From: Mucilaginibacter conchicola
GTDB taxonomy: Bacteria; Bacteroidota; Bacteroidia; Sphingobacteriales; Sphingobacteriaceae
Length of the DNA stretch: 64,000 nt
Assembly: GCF_003432115.1 (NCBI RefSeq)
Contig: NZ_QWDC01000002.1
Span: 310,001 to 374,000, forward strand
Direction of reading: 5' to 3'
The notes under the pieces were generated by a model. The model had not been told where the DNA came from, searched no databases, and was given only the letters and a program-made list of their open reading frames with translations. The position numbers and the translations under genes are program-made. This document shows positions 48,494-57,606 of this stretch, piece after piece. Position 1 is the first letter of the stretch; each line of letters starts with the position of its first letter.

Positions 48494-49093
48494 TTAGTTG
48501 TTTGACCACTTTGTTGCCTGCCTGGCCATGTATAACCCGTAACACGATGTAGTAACCGCAAGTCCTATGCCTAAAAAGGCCAGTATGTAGTTAGCCGGCA
48601 TCATTTTTCTCAAAGTAAAAACTATACTGCATAAGGCAAACAAGGTACTAAACGTAGCCAGGTAATAATCTACGCTGCGTTTAAATATCTTAGCCATTGG
48701 GTAAAAATGCAGGCCTACCACCAACGCCATTACAGGTAAAGTAAGCTCAGGGTACCCAAGGTTAACCACTAAGTTGATTCCGATAAAAATACCCAGGGCT
48801 TCTGCTCCAAAAGTAATTCCGAACCACTTGCCTATTCGCTTTTGCTCCGCTTTATCAGTTTCTGATGTAGACACGGGTATGCCTTTAGCCATCTTAAATA
48901 ACGCTATCCCTTTTACGAAGAAAACAATGCTCAATAAAGGAAATATAGCTAACAACCAGGCATAGCCAGTTTCGCGCAAACCACCAAAGGCAACTCCGGC
49001 CCATATCATGGTGAAAAAGCACATCATAAAAAGCCCTGTTGCCGTTCCTTTTACTGCTCCCTTTGGTGGTTTTGTGTTAGATCTTATTTCCAA
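48494..49093 (-). CDS. Hypothetical membrane protein, 199 aa
   Basis: A membrane protein with about six hydrophobic segments: GLFMMCFFTMIWAGVAFGGL (about 20-39), YAWLLAIFPLLSIVFFVKGI, FGITFGAEALGIFIGINLVV, LPVMALVVGLHFYPM, VDYYLATFSTLFALCSIVFT and YILAFLGIGLAVTTSCYGLY. The polar N-terminus and a short loop with SETDKAEQKRIGKW between segments 2 and 3 are cytoplasmic by charge. I know no family name, although the layout resembles small DUF7010-like or similar bacterial membrane proteins. It stands alone behind a gap of about 70 bases to TldE. Confidence 0.75.
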   Translation of the reverse strand: MEIRSNTKPPKGAVKGTATGLFMMCFFTMIWAGVAFGGLRETGYAWLLAIFPLLSIVFFVKGIALFKMAKGIPVSTSETDKAEQKRIGKWFGITFGAEALGIFIGINLVVNLGYPELTLPVMALVVGLHFYPMAKIFKRSVDYYLATFSTLFALCSIVFTLRKMMPANYILAFLGIGLAVTTSCYGLYMARQATKWSNN

Positions 49094-49162
49094 TTTTTGT
49101 CGAACATTTAATCTATTTCAACAGATAAGCCCTGCAAACTGCAAACTCAGAACTGCCAACTA

Positions 49163-50494
49163 CTAAACCGCGTCAGACAGCGAGCTAAACGTGAAGTCTC
49201 TTATCTTCATTGGCGGGATCAGGTAGCTGCGGTAGCTTTCAACGCTGATGCTGCGCTCGGTTTTACCAAGGGCTTCCAGGTTGTTCAGCATAATCACCGG
49301 GCTCTCGTTAAACCTGAAGTTTTTTACAGGATGAATGATCTTACCGTTCTCAATATAGAAAGTACCATCACGTGTAAGGCCCGTTAACAGTAACGATTGC
49401 GGATCAACCATGCGGATGTACCATAACCTTGATACCAGGATACCACGCTCGGTGCTTTTGATCAGCTCTTCTAAAGTAGCATCGCCACCTTCCATGATGA
49501 TATTGGCCGGGCCGGGAACAGGTTTTACACCTTTCTTTTGCGCCCAGTAGCGCGAGTATGAAAGATTCTTCACCACACCTTTATCTATCCATAAAGTCTT
49601 CTCACGTGGTAAGCCCTCGCCTGTCCAGGTTGATGAAGGCAGATCAGGGTTAAAAGGATCTGAGTAGATGGTTACTTTAGTGTCTACCAGTTGCTCGCCT
49701 AAACGGGTGCCACCACCTTTTTTGCTTAAAAAGCTGCGGCCTTCCTCGGCACTGCGTGCATCAAAACGGAACATATTCTCCATCATGTAAGTAGCCGCAA
49801 CAGGCTCTAATATCACGGTGTATTTACCCGGCTCTAAGGCCTTTGCATTGGTAGAAGCATTGGCTTTCATACAAGCTACGCGCGTTGCCGACGCAGTATC
49901 CAGTTTAGCCACATCGGTAAAGCCACGTGCTGCATAGCCCGATGTGGTACCGGCCTCGTTACGGGTGGTTACCGAGAAGGTAACATCGCTGCTTTTATCA
50001 TAGGCGAACAAGCCTTTAGAGTTCATTACCGCGTAAAAACCGCTTGAGTTTTCCAGGAAACCTGCAGCATTTAGCTTAGCTGCTTTGGTAACTTCTAAGC
50101 TTTTGCCCACCATTTCGGCACGGCTCTCCGGCGTCATAGCTGCGGTGTTGGCATTAAAGGTGATCGCCTCTTTAAATTCGCCTGGGCCAAGCATCGGCAT
50201 GTATTCGGGGTTCTCGGGAGCAAGCTGCGCCAGTTCTTCTGAACGGCGAACAACCCTTTCCAATGATGCATCATCAAACTGATCGATAGATGCCGAACCC
50301 GCTTTTTTGCCATAAACCGATGTTACGCTAAGGCCAACACTGCTGATATCGCCTGCGGTTGATACTGCATTAAGCGCATAACGTACGTTGCCGCCCTCGC
50401 TGCCGCTAAGGCTTAGCTCACACTCGTCGGCTTTTGAATAGCTAAGCACTTTCTTTAATAAAGCCTGTGCCTGTTCTTTAGTATATATTGGCAT
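49163..50494 (-). CDS. TldE/PmbA-type protease partner
   Basis: A 443-residue member of the TldD/TldE family. The TldE partner forms a heterodimer with TldD and lacks the HExxxH zinc motif; none is seen here. Typical stretches are ECELSLSGSEGGNVRYALNA near the start, LEPGKYTVILEPVAATYMME, GEGLPREKTLWIDKGVVKNL and the C-terminal FRFNESPVIMLNNLEALGKT. The complex degrades unfolded peptides and matures peptide toxins in E. coli. It begins 3 bases after the end of TldD, so they share a transcript. It has no signal peptide, whereas TldD appears to have one. Confidence 0.92.
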   Translation of the reverse strand: MPIYTKEQAQALLKKVLSYSKADECELSLSGSEGGNVRYALNAVSTAGDISSVGLSVTSVYGKKAGSASIDQFDDASLERVVRRSEELAQLAPENPEYMPMLGPGEFKEAITFNANTAAMTPESRAEMVGKSLEVTKAAKLNAAGFLENSSGFYAVMNSKGLFAYDKSSDVTFSVTTRNEAGTTSGYAARGFTDVAKLDTASATRVACMKANASTNAKALEPGKYTVILEPVAATYMMENMFRFDARSAEEGRSFLSKKGGGTRLGEQLVDTKVTIYSDPFNPDLPSSTWTGEGLPREKTLWIDKGVVKNLSYSRYWAQKKGVKPVPGPANIIMEGGDATLEELIKSTERGILVSRLWYIRMVDPQSLLLTGLTRDGTFYIENGKIIHPVKNFRFNESPVIMLNNLEALGKTERSISVESYRSYLIPPMKIRDFTFSSLSDAV

Positions 50495-50497
50495 ATC

Positions 50498-52135
50498 TTA
50501 TCCGATCTTTCTTTTTGTGTTAATCACATTAACACCGTTAAACCTTGCTGTTGATGAACCATGCGATACCGCGCTGCTTTGGCTTGGCTGGCCCTTACCG
50601 TCATTGAACGATCCGCCTAAACGGTAATCGTTCTGATCGCAGACTGCAGTACACGAGTTCCAGAACTCGCGGGTATTGGCCTGGTAAGCCACATCGTTAA
50701 GCATACCTGCTATTTTGCCATTCTTGATCTCGTAGAACAGTTGGCCGCCAAACTGAAAGTTATAGCGTTGCTGATCTATTGAGAAAGAGCCATCACCAAT
50801 AATGTAGATACCTTTCTCCACGTTCTTGATCATATCATTAACGGCCAGCGGCGTTTTGCCCGGCTGTAACGATACGTTTGGCATACGCTGGAACTGCACA
50901 TCCTGCCAGCTTTGAGCGTAACAGCAGCCCTGTGATTCTTTAAGGCCGATGATATGCGCCTGATCGCGGATGGCCTGGTAGTTCACCAGCACACCATCTT
51001 TAATAATATCCCATTTTTTGCAGGCAACGCCTTCATCATCGTAACCAACGGCACCAAGCGAACCTACCTGGGTTTTATCGCCAACAATGTTCACGTTCTT
51101 GCTGCCAAATGCAAAATTGCCCGATTTCCATTTATCCAAAGTAAGGAAGCTGGTACCTGCAAAGTTGGCCTCATAGCCCAGCACACGGTCAAGCTCGGTT
51201 GGGTGGCCTACCGATTCATGGATGGTTAACCAAAGGTGGCTTGGGTCTAAAACAAGGTCGTACTTGCCCGGCTCTACACTTTTGGCTTTTACCTTATCGG
51301 CAGCCTGTGTAGTGGCAAACTTTATATCCTCGAGCATATCATAACGCTGTTTATAAAGCGGCGTTATGGCAGAAATTTTCTGATCGGCCTGTGGTGTTAA
51401 ATATTCGTAGCCCATGCCTACCGGCGAGCTCAACGAACGGCGTGTTTCAAACGAGTTTGAAGCCGAGTCTATCTTGGTAACGGTAAAAGTAGGGTAAAGG
51501 CGGTGCACATCCTGGTCAATGTATGAGCCATCGGTTGATGCAAAGTATTTCTGCTCGTTAACGGCAAATATCATCGAGTTTACAAAGTTGGCCCCACCGC
51601 TCATGGCAGCAGCGTTTGCGCCCAAAAGCAGGTCTACCTTGTCTTTAATAGGTACCTCAAAGGCATTCTTCTCGATAGGCGTTTTCCAGCTTACCTCGCC
51701 GTAGCCTTTTTGTGGTGCCAATTGTACAGGTGCACTGCCCAGTTTAGCATTTGCTTTTGCAACGGCTACAGCACGTTGTGCAGCTTTGGCAATACCTTCT
51801 TTGGTTACCTCGTTGGTGGCGGCAAAGCCCCAGCAGCCGTTGGCAATAACGCGAATACCAACCCCGAACGATTCGGTATTGGCTACGTTGATTACGCGGT
51901 TCTCGCGGGTTATTACAAACTGGTTAAGGTAACGGCCAATGCGTACATCAGCATAACTTGCCCCTGCCGACTTTGCAGCGTTAAGCCCTGCATCGGCCAG
52001 TTGCTTTTTAAGGCGCACATCAATGCCCTCAAGTGCCTGCTGCAGGTCTATGCTCTTGCCAAAGCTATCAAGCGATGGCAATGCCATAGCACCGGCACCC
52101 AGACCTGTCAGATAAATAAAGTCTCTTCGTCTCAA
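50498..52135 (-). CDS. tldD: TldD-type metallopeptidase with Tat-like signal
   Basis: A 545-residue TldD-family zinc peptidase. The metal motif HESVGH occurs in LTIHESVGHPTELDRVLGYE about residue 305. Later conserved blocks are GSLGAVGYDDEGVACKKWDI, ALRESQGC-like GLKESQGCCYAQSW and FSIDQQRYNFQFGGQLFYEI. The N-terminus MRRRDFIYLTGLGAGAMALPSL resembles a Tat signal (RRRDFIYL then a hydrophobic stretch), although the first residue comes from a TTG at 52133-52135. A GGAGG Shine-Dalgarno sequence lies about 8 bases ahead, which is rare in this genome and supports the TTG. Its gene lies directly before TldE. Confidence 0.92.
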   Translation of the reverse strand: MRRRDFIYLTGLGAGAMALPSLDSFGKSIDLQQALEGIDVRLKKQLADAGLNAAKSAGASYADVRIGRYLNQFVITRENRVINVANTESFGVGIRVIANGCWGFAATNEVTKEGIAKAAQRAVAVAKANAKLGSAPVQLAPQKGYGEVSWKTPIEKNAFEVPIKDKVDLLLGANAAAMSGGANFVNSMIFAVNEQKYFASTDGSYIDQDVHRLYPTFTVTKIDSASNSFETRRSLSSPVGMGYEYLTPQADQKISAITPLYKQRYDMLEDIKFATTQAADKVKAKSVEPGKYDLVLDPSHLWLTIHESVGHPTELDRVLGYEANFAGTSFLTLDKWKSGNFAFGSKNVNIVGDKTQVGSLGAVGYDDEGVACKKWDIIKDGVLVNYQAIRDQAHIIGLKESQGCCYAQSWQDVQFQRMPNVSLQPGKTPLAVNDMIKNVEKGIYIIGDGSFSIDQQRYNFQFGGQLFYEIKNGKIAGMLNDVAYQANTREFWNSCTAVCDQNDYRLGGSFNDGKGQPSQSSAVSHGSSTARFNGVNVINTKRKIG

Positions 52136-52139
52136 AAGT

Positions 52140-52148
52140 TAATCCTCC
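52140..52148 (-). promoter_or_regulatory. GGAGG ribosome-binding site of TldD
   Basis: On the minus strand TTGGAGGATTAACTTTTG places a GGAGG about 8 bases before the TTG start. Such a clear Shine-Dalgarno site is unusual in this window. Confidence 0.6.
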
Positions 52149-52211
52149 AAAAATTAATTCCCAACCGGGGAAGACGGGTTAGTAAAAACACAGTGTAAAA
52201 GCCTCTCCCTG

Positions 52212-52270
52212 CCCTCTCCAAAGGAGAGGGTTCAATCCTCTTTCTTTTGAAGTCCTCTCCGCTGGAGAGG
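52212..52270. repeat. Two CCTCTCC palindromes
   Basis: CCCTCTCCAAAGGAGAGGG at 52212-52230 and CCTCTCCGCTGGAGAGG at 52254-52270 lie between the TldD start and the end of the 588-aa gene. They may work as a terminator for the operon that ends at 52273. Confidence 0.6.
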
Positions 52271-52272
52271 AT

Positions 52273-54039
52273 TTAGATTAGGCGCTTGGCCTCTATCCAA
52301 AGGAAAGTACAGGCTGCAAGCAGCAGCACATAAAAATAGATTTTCGGCACATCAATCCTAACATTTCTTTGTATCGAGTTTGTTACAATTGAGGTATTGG
52401 GATGAGAATTGGCATAAACCTTAGTAGCATTTATCTTTTCAGAAGATTGAATGGACTGCCATTGGTTAGCGGGATAAGCATACCAATTGGCAAAGCTCTC
52501 TCCGTTTTGCAGTGTTTGCCAGCCGTGGGTATTTGTTTGTCCGTCCGCAACCCAGGCGAACGGTACGGACAAGCTTTGCTCAGGGGCTACGGCTTCATTA
52601 TTTATTGATAGGGCATTTGCATCGCCACGCTCAATATTTAGGTTGATAGGCTCGCCCACTACAGGTAAAGAGGCAAACGAGATCTTCAATGGCGCATCAT
52701 CAGCCTTGCGCGCAGCTTTGCCGATCAATACCGACCAGAACGCGGCATAATCTTCTTTATCGCCGCCCAGCATCCAGCTGTATGTATTATTTAGTGTTGT
52801 GAAAACTACTTTCCCCATGCCCGTCTGAGCAGCAGCAGCGAGCGTTCTATTACCTGCGGATGCTAATTGTTGTGTACTGTTTTGATGGATGAGTTGCGCA
52901 TTGCCGGTAAGCAATTTACCTGAACGGCTTTTTTGGTTATCAATGCTAATGAAGGACGGCGCGGCTTCTTTCCCCGAGGGACTATCGACCAAGAAACCGT
53001 TCTGCAACCAGCTTTTTTTATCAGTACTATCGGCACGAACGATGATACCGAGACCGCCATCATCAACCTGTTTTTTCAGCACCGATGTTTCAGTCTGATT
53101 AAGTGATGTGAGGGCGGAAAGGTCGCCGATAACCACATCAAATTTATTGAGCATTGAGGCGGATAAACTGCTGATATTCGTCTGCGGCAGATTGATAAAC
53201 TCTGTATTGTATTTGTTTTTGCTGATGGCCGTGCGCATCGCAACGGCATAGCCGTTACTGCCCAACCAGTTCTTCAGAAACTTGGTCTCAAAACCCGGCG
53301 AAGCCGAAAGCATTAAAACCCGGAGTGGCTTGACAGGCTTTTCCTGCACTGGGATATCGCCTTTTAACGCGGTATCGGCATATAACTGATAAACCAACAG
53401 CCCCGTAGCTGCGGGCTTAGTTGACAAACTGAAACGGGTTTCTGATTTAGGCCCTACAGTAACTGAATCCAAACCGGTAGCCAGTCCTTTTAACACCAGT
53501 TTTACTTTTTGGGTGGATGTATTGTTGTAGACACCCTGTACCTGTAAAGCCTCGCCTGCTTTGAGTTGCGCCGCCCAGGTTGCGGATGTTACACCCGACG
53601 GCTTGCCTGATGGATGGAAAGCAACCGGCATGCTATCCAGTTGCGACAATTCATAAGTTTTTAAACCATCGCCATAGATGTGCAAGGTGTTGGCTTTTGC
53701 TTCAGTTAACTCATCTAATCCTCTCAGAAGCGTTGCTTTCGGATAAGCTTTCTTGATAGCTCCATCCAACGTATAAACAAGAGTGTTAGAATCGGCGGCA
53801 ACGCTGTCCGCATTAAAGCCTGCGGTTAGCAGCACCGTTTTCTTTTCGGTATTTAATGCCCGCTCGCTATCGTATTTCAAAGGCAAGGCGATGCAAGCAA
53901 GTGCTGCTACTGCAACCACAACCGCCACTAATCTCCACGCCAAAAGCGTCTTGTTCCGTCGCTTAATTTCGAGCACGGCAAACACCGTTGCGGCAATGGC
54001 GCAAACCGATATGATGATATATGGCGGCAGGCTTTGCAT
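52273..54039 (-). CDS. Membrane protein of the MoxR/BatA cluster, 588 aa
   Basis: A 588-residue protein. Two N-terminal membrane helices (IIISVCAIAATVFAVLEI and LVAVVVAVAALACIALPL) and one at the C-terminus (IYFYVLLLAACTFLWIEA) enclose a long domain of about 500 residues that would be periplasmic. The domain shows LRVLMLSASPGFETKFLKNW and FDVVIGDLSALTSLN, which resembles a glutamine-amidotransferase-like (GATase1-fold) region as found in BatA-linked membrane proteins of Bacteroidota, but I see no catalytic Cys triad. It overlaps the preceding 702-residue gene by one base (TAATG) and is the last gene of the operon. Confidence 0.83.
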   Translation of the reverse strand: MQSLPPYIIISVCAIAATVFAVLEIKRRNKTLLAWRLVAVVVAVAALACIALPLKYDSERALNTEKKTVLLTAGFNADSVAADSNTLVYTLDGAIKKAYPKATLLRGLDELTEAKANTLHIYGDGLKTYELSQLDSMPVAFHPSGKPSGVTSATWAAQLKAGEALQVQGVYNNTSTQKVKLVLKGLATGLDSVTVGPKSETRFSLSTKPAATGLLVYQLYADTALKGDIPVQEKPVKPLRVLMLSASPGFETKFLKNWLGSNGYAVAMRTAISKNKYNTEFINLPQTNISSLSASMLNKFDVVIGDLSALTSLNQTETSVLKKQVDDGGLGIIVRADSTDKKSWLQNGFLVDSPSGKEAAPSFISIDNQKSRSGKLLTGNAQLIHQNSTQQLASAGNRTLAAAAQTGMGKVVFTTLNNTYSWMLGGDKEDYAAFWSVLIGKAARKADDAPLKISFASLPVVGEPINLNIERGDANALSINNEAVAPEQSLSVPFAWVADGQTNTHGWQTLQNGESFANWYAYPANQWQSIQSSEKINATKVYANSHPNTSIVTNSIQRNVRIDVPKIYFYVLLLAACTFLWIEAKRLI

Positions 54040-56147
54040 TAACGGTTTAGGTTTTTATAGTATTGTTTGGAGAGGCCCATATCTGCCGCAACCGGCGCTG
54101 ATGATGGCGTTGTTTTTAATGGCGATAAACTCTTCTGAATGGCTTGTTCCACCAGTTCTATGTCCGTCCGTTTTGGGGCGGACAGGGAGAGGACACGCCG
54201 CATGGCATTCAGCGCAGGCAAGTAAACGCCCGGCTGCGCCGAAGCATTCTCGCTCAGCTTTTGATCGGCCAGTTGTAAAACGCGTTTGTCGGCAGGGGTA
54301 GCCGCTTTGCCAGCTTTTAAAGTTTGCAGCACGGCCACGGCATTTCGCAAAGCAAGCTGCTTATCTGCCGAAGGTTTTATTTCCTGCTTGTTGTTCGGAT
54401 CTATGACTTTATCCAATTCACCGCTCAGGCGTTTCTCGGGTTTTAGCGGTGGCGGGTTGTAGGCCGTTTTGGCTACGTAGGCACGCGATTTTTGTTGCAG
54501 ATCTTTCAGTAATCTTAAAGCCTTGTAAGCAAAGGGCAATGCCGATTGTGGCTTATACAAATGTAGTTGCAGCTCGGCTTTCCACATCTCGGTGAGGGTG
54601 GCTTTTAGCTGGGCCTTTATGGCAGGTTCAAACAGGCCTGCATCCTCGGCATTATCGTGGTCGTCAGTATATTCTTTCAGGATCTTTTTGGCATTGCTAA
54701 AATCTTCCGGACTTTCATCTTCTTTAGAGCCTGCACCTATCTCATCCTCGGCTTCTTCGCCAAGGAATTTGCCGTAACGCAGGCGTAATAATTTTTGATC
54801 GATAGCGAGATCATTACTTCGGGCGTTAAATTTCTCTACGCTGATGCTATCCTTATCTTTCAGTAATTGCTCGGCATCAATAATGATCTGCCGCTCGCTC
54901 CTGAAAAACTCCGGCTTCAGGCTCGAGCCGGCTACCATACCGTTCATGCTCAATAGTTCTGCGGTATCTTGTATGCTCACACGGAACACATCTGAGCGGC
55001 TCTGTTGCTTATAGGTATCCTGCGCCTGTACGTAGAAGTACAGTTCATCGCCCGGTTCCATTTTAAGGGCAGGCAGGTTAATGAGTTTCTGCAGGTTGTA
55101 TTTGGTCTTGCGTTCGGCAAAGGCATCCGCAAACGGAATTTTGTATTCAGTGAACTTTACGCCCTCACCGCGGCCTTTGGCTACGGTGGCGACGATCTGC
55201 GCGTTAGTCACGCCATAATCATCATCAATAGCGGTATTGATGTTTACCTGCTGTGCCTCGCCTGCATCGATATAAGTGTAAGGCTTAGGCGTTTTTACGT
55301 GGATAACGGGCGGGGCATCTTTCAGTACAATGATCTTATAGAGGTCGGACAGTTTGCCGTCTATCTTTACCTGGTAAAAGCCGGGCTTGCTCAGTTGCCT
55401 GCTGCCTGTCCACATCCTGCCATCTGCCGAAGGCTTCAGTTTCAATTCCTGCACATCATTAATCACCAGCGAGAGGCCTTTTACCCGAACATTGGTTTTC
55501 ACCTGCCAAAGCAGGTTTGCATTTTCGTTTACTGTAATATTGAATTTATCCCAGGTAAACGGCTCAGCACTGATATAGGCTGGCGGCGTAATAGTAATAT
55601 GCACGCCGCGCACCTGCGGCAGCAACACCTCGGGTTTCTCGGGCGCGCAGAAAGCCACATCACGGTCATGGGTGTACAAAATGCGTTCAACATGAAATAT
55701 CTTACCTAAAGCCCATATAAAACCCGTAGCCACCAACAGCGATATAAATGCCACCACCAAACTTTTAGCAAAAGGCTTATGCGACACTTTCAAGTTGCTC
55801 AGTACACCCTCTGCCTTTGCCGAGGCGAGGTTTTGTAGCATGTTTTTATCAATAGACGGGATAAGCAATAGTTGGGCGCTCTCTTCCAGTTCGGGGTATT
55901 CTTTGTTGAGGAAGGCGGCTATCTTTTCATCGGGGATTTGCCATGGTTTGCGCAGCAGTAATATCAGCAGCAACACTACGGGGAAGGCCAACATGCCCCA
56001 CAGCAGCGTTTGCGATACCAGGTAATACGCTATGGCGCCTATGTACAGGGCAGCGTATACCGAAAGCAAAATATCTTCCAGCACGTGGTATATCACCCAG
56101 CGCCTGCGCAGGCTTTGTATTTTGTATATACCGCCCTGCTCAGCCAT
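54039..56147 (-). CDS. Large membrane protein of the MoxR/BatA cluster, 702 aa
   Basis: A 702-residue protein with membrane helices at about residues 23-45, 48-68 and 130-152. A middle domain of strands follows (VHITITPPAYISAEPFTWDK, VTVNENANLLWQVKTN-like, YTYIDAGEAQQVNINTAIDD), reminiscent of DUF4175-type proteins, then a helical and charged C-terminal half (LTEMWKAELQLHLYKPQSAL and a Lys-rich tail). It overlaps the BatA-domain gene by 8 bases upstream and the 588-aa gene by one base downstream. Role unknown; the location suggests that it works with the MoxR ATPase and the BatA-type proteins at the inner membrane. Confidence 0.82.
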   Translation of the reverse strand: MAEQGGIYKIQSLRRRWVIYHVLEDILLSVYAALYIGAIAYYLVSQTLLWGMLAFPVVLLLILLLRKPWQIPDEKIAAFLNKEYPELEESAQLLLIPSIDKNMLQNLASAKAEGVLSNLKVSHKPFAKSLVVAFISLLVATGFIWALGKIFHVERILYTHDRDVAFCAPEKPEVLLPQVRGVHITITPPAYISAEPFTWDKFNITVNENANLLWQVKTNVRVKGLSLVINDVQELKLKPSADGRMWTGSRQLSKPGFYQVKIDGKLSDLYKIIVLKDAPPVIHVKTPKPYTYIDAGEAQQVNINTAIDDDYGVTNAQIVATVAKGRGEGVKFTEYKIPFADAFAERKTKYNLQKLINLPALKMEPGDELYFYVQAQDTYKQQSRSDVFRVSIQDTAELLSMNGMVAGSSLKPEFFRSERQIIIDAEQLLKDKDSISVEKFNARSNDLAIDQKLLRLRYGKFLGEEAEDEIGAGSKEDESPEDFSNAKKILKEYTDDHDNAEDAGLFEPAIKAQLKATLTEMWKAELQLHLYKPQSALPFAYKALRLLKDLQQKSRAYVAKTAYNPPPLKPEKRLSGELDKVIDPNNKQEIKPSADKQLALRNAVAVLQTLKAGKAATPADKRVLQLADQKLSENASAQPGVYLPALNAMRRVLSLSAPKRTDIELVEQAIQKSLSPLKTTPSSAPVAADMGLSKQYYKNLNR

Positions 56148-57606
56148 TTTCCCTTTGTTTAATATTGTAGTTCAAAACGCGTTCTGCTGCAAAAACCACC
56201 ATCAGCAGCAACCAGAAGTATCCGGAAACATCAGTTTGCCCGCTTTCGCGCAACGGGGATATCGGCATATTATAGTTAACAATGTCCGGCTGCAGCTGGT
56301 GGTTATTGATGATACGGCGGTCGCGCCCGTTTGGTTGGCTGGCCGGTTGCTGTTGCAGCAATTTTAATATCATGGCAGGAAAATCATCACTCCAAACCAG
56401 ATCGCTCCATGCAGGGTTGAAGTGGGTATACAGCCCCCCCCGCCCCCGCCAGCTGGCGGGGGAGCTATTGGAGTATGAAAGAATAGCATCGCCGAAGCCA
56501 TCCGTCCAGATAACCTGTGAATCATTCTCTTTTGACGAGATGCGCTTTTTTAAAGCGATATGCCCCGGCTCAATCCATGAGTTTACATCTACAGGTTTCC
56601 CATCCGCGTAAGCAAAAATGTGCTTTGACTGCGTAGATATATTCGATGGCACCGGCTTGTCTGATAACCAGAACAGCCATGTTTGGCCTAATGGAATTGC
56701 GGTATTGTTATATTGTTTGATGGTTGTTTTAGTGCCGCTAAAAGCAGTAGCAGCATCCAGCGCGGCTTTCAGATACTTTGCATCAAGCGGGTAATTATCT
56801 GTGTAGATGGCGATGCGTTGGGTGGTGGTATCAACTATAACAGGCGCATCCTTGCTGCCATTTAGGCTGATGCTTGTCCGTCCGTTTTGGGTACGGACGG
56901 TGTGGACAGCATCGCCATCGTTTTTCAAGATCTTGCTGCCGTAAGTTGTGCCTTGCGGTGTGCTTGTTCCGTCAGTTACTTTTATGCTGCCATCGTTTGT
57001 AAACGCTGCCGAGGCTATCCATTTGCTTACCGAATCTGCCTGGGTATAGGTTTGCCATTTCAGTTTTAAATGTACGGTTGGCTTGCTGCCTTTGAAATGC
57101 TTTTTGAAGTTCGGAGTGAAGATGTAGACCGGCCTGCCCTGCCCCGACCGCTCAAGCTGTTTTACCAGTCCCCAGTAGTTGGTGTTTGATGCGGTATCTG
57201 CTTGTTGCTTTGTGCTATCACGCTTTACAAATCCCTCATTAAAATAATGTAGTTCGTAGCCTTTGCCGGTAAGTGAATCAACCTGGGGTTTAAATTTGGT
57301 GTAGGTCTCGTTAAAATTTTCCTTCGGGATGAGTATCCAACCTTTTGTTTTGGATGGGGAAATCATTTTCTCCCAAACGGGCTTCGAGAGGAATATGGCT
57401 ATCAGCGCCAGCAACAAACAACGCAGTATCAACAGCAGGATATGCAGTAATTTAAAACTACTACTACTGGTTTTAGAAGCCTCTGTGATGAGCGATATGC
57501 TGCCTACCTTCAGGGTTTTGCCCGGCCGGATATTCCACAGGTGTATCAGCAGCGGGATTGTGAGCGCTGCCAATGCGAGGAACCATATAGGGGAAAGGAA
57601 CCCCAT
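56140..57606 (-). CDS. BatA-domain membrane protein
   Basis: A 488-residue protein with the BatA N-terminal domain: MGFLSPIWFLALAALTIPLL then IHLWNIRPGKTLKVGSI and a second helix LLHILLLILRCLLLALIAIF. These two N-terminal helices and the tail helix (VSGYFWLLLMVVFAAERVLN) enclose a large extracytoplasmic domain. The domain is longer than the usual BatA form and has no clear MIDAS motif, so it is not a full von Willebrand A domain. The start overlaps the DUF58 stop by one base (TAATG). BatA-type proteins work with MoxR ATPases in envelope stress or protein assembly. Confidence 0.9.
   Translation of the reverse strand: MGFLSPIWFLALAALTIPLLIHLWNIRPGKTLKVGSISLITEASKTSSSSFKLLHILLLILRCLLLALIAIFLSKPVWEKMISPSKTKGWILIPKENFNETYTKFKPQVDSLTGKGYELHYFNEGFVKRDSTKQQADTASNTNYWGLVKQLERSGQGRPVYIFTPNFKKHFKGSKPTVHLKLKWQTYTQADSVSKWIASAAFTNDGSIKVTDGTSTPQGTTYGSKILKNDGDAVHTVRTQNGRTSISLNGSKDAPVIVDTTTQRIAIYTDNYPLDAKYLKAALDAATAFSGTKTTIKQYNNTAIPLGQTWLFWLSDKPVPSNISTQSKHIFAYADGKPVDVNSWIEPGHIALKKRISSKENDSQVIWTDGFGDAILSYSNSSPASWRGRGGLYTHFNPAWSDLVWSDDFPAMILKLLQQQPASQPNGRDRRIINNHQLQPDIVNYNMPISPLRESGQTDVSGYFWLLLMVVFAAERVLNYNIKQRENG

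Noticed and set aside
55005-55709. Plus-strand open frame of 234 codons opposite the 702-aa gene
   Set aside because: No start signal or domain; shadow of the operon gene on the other strand.
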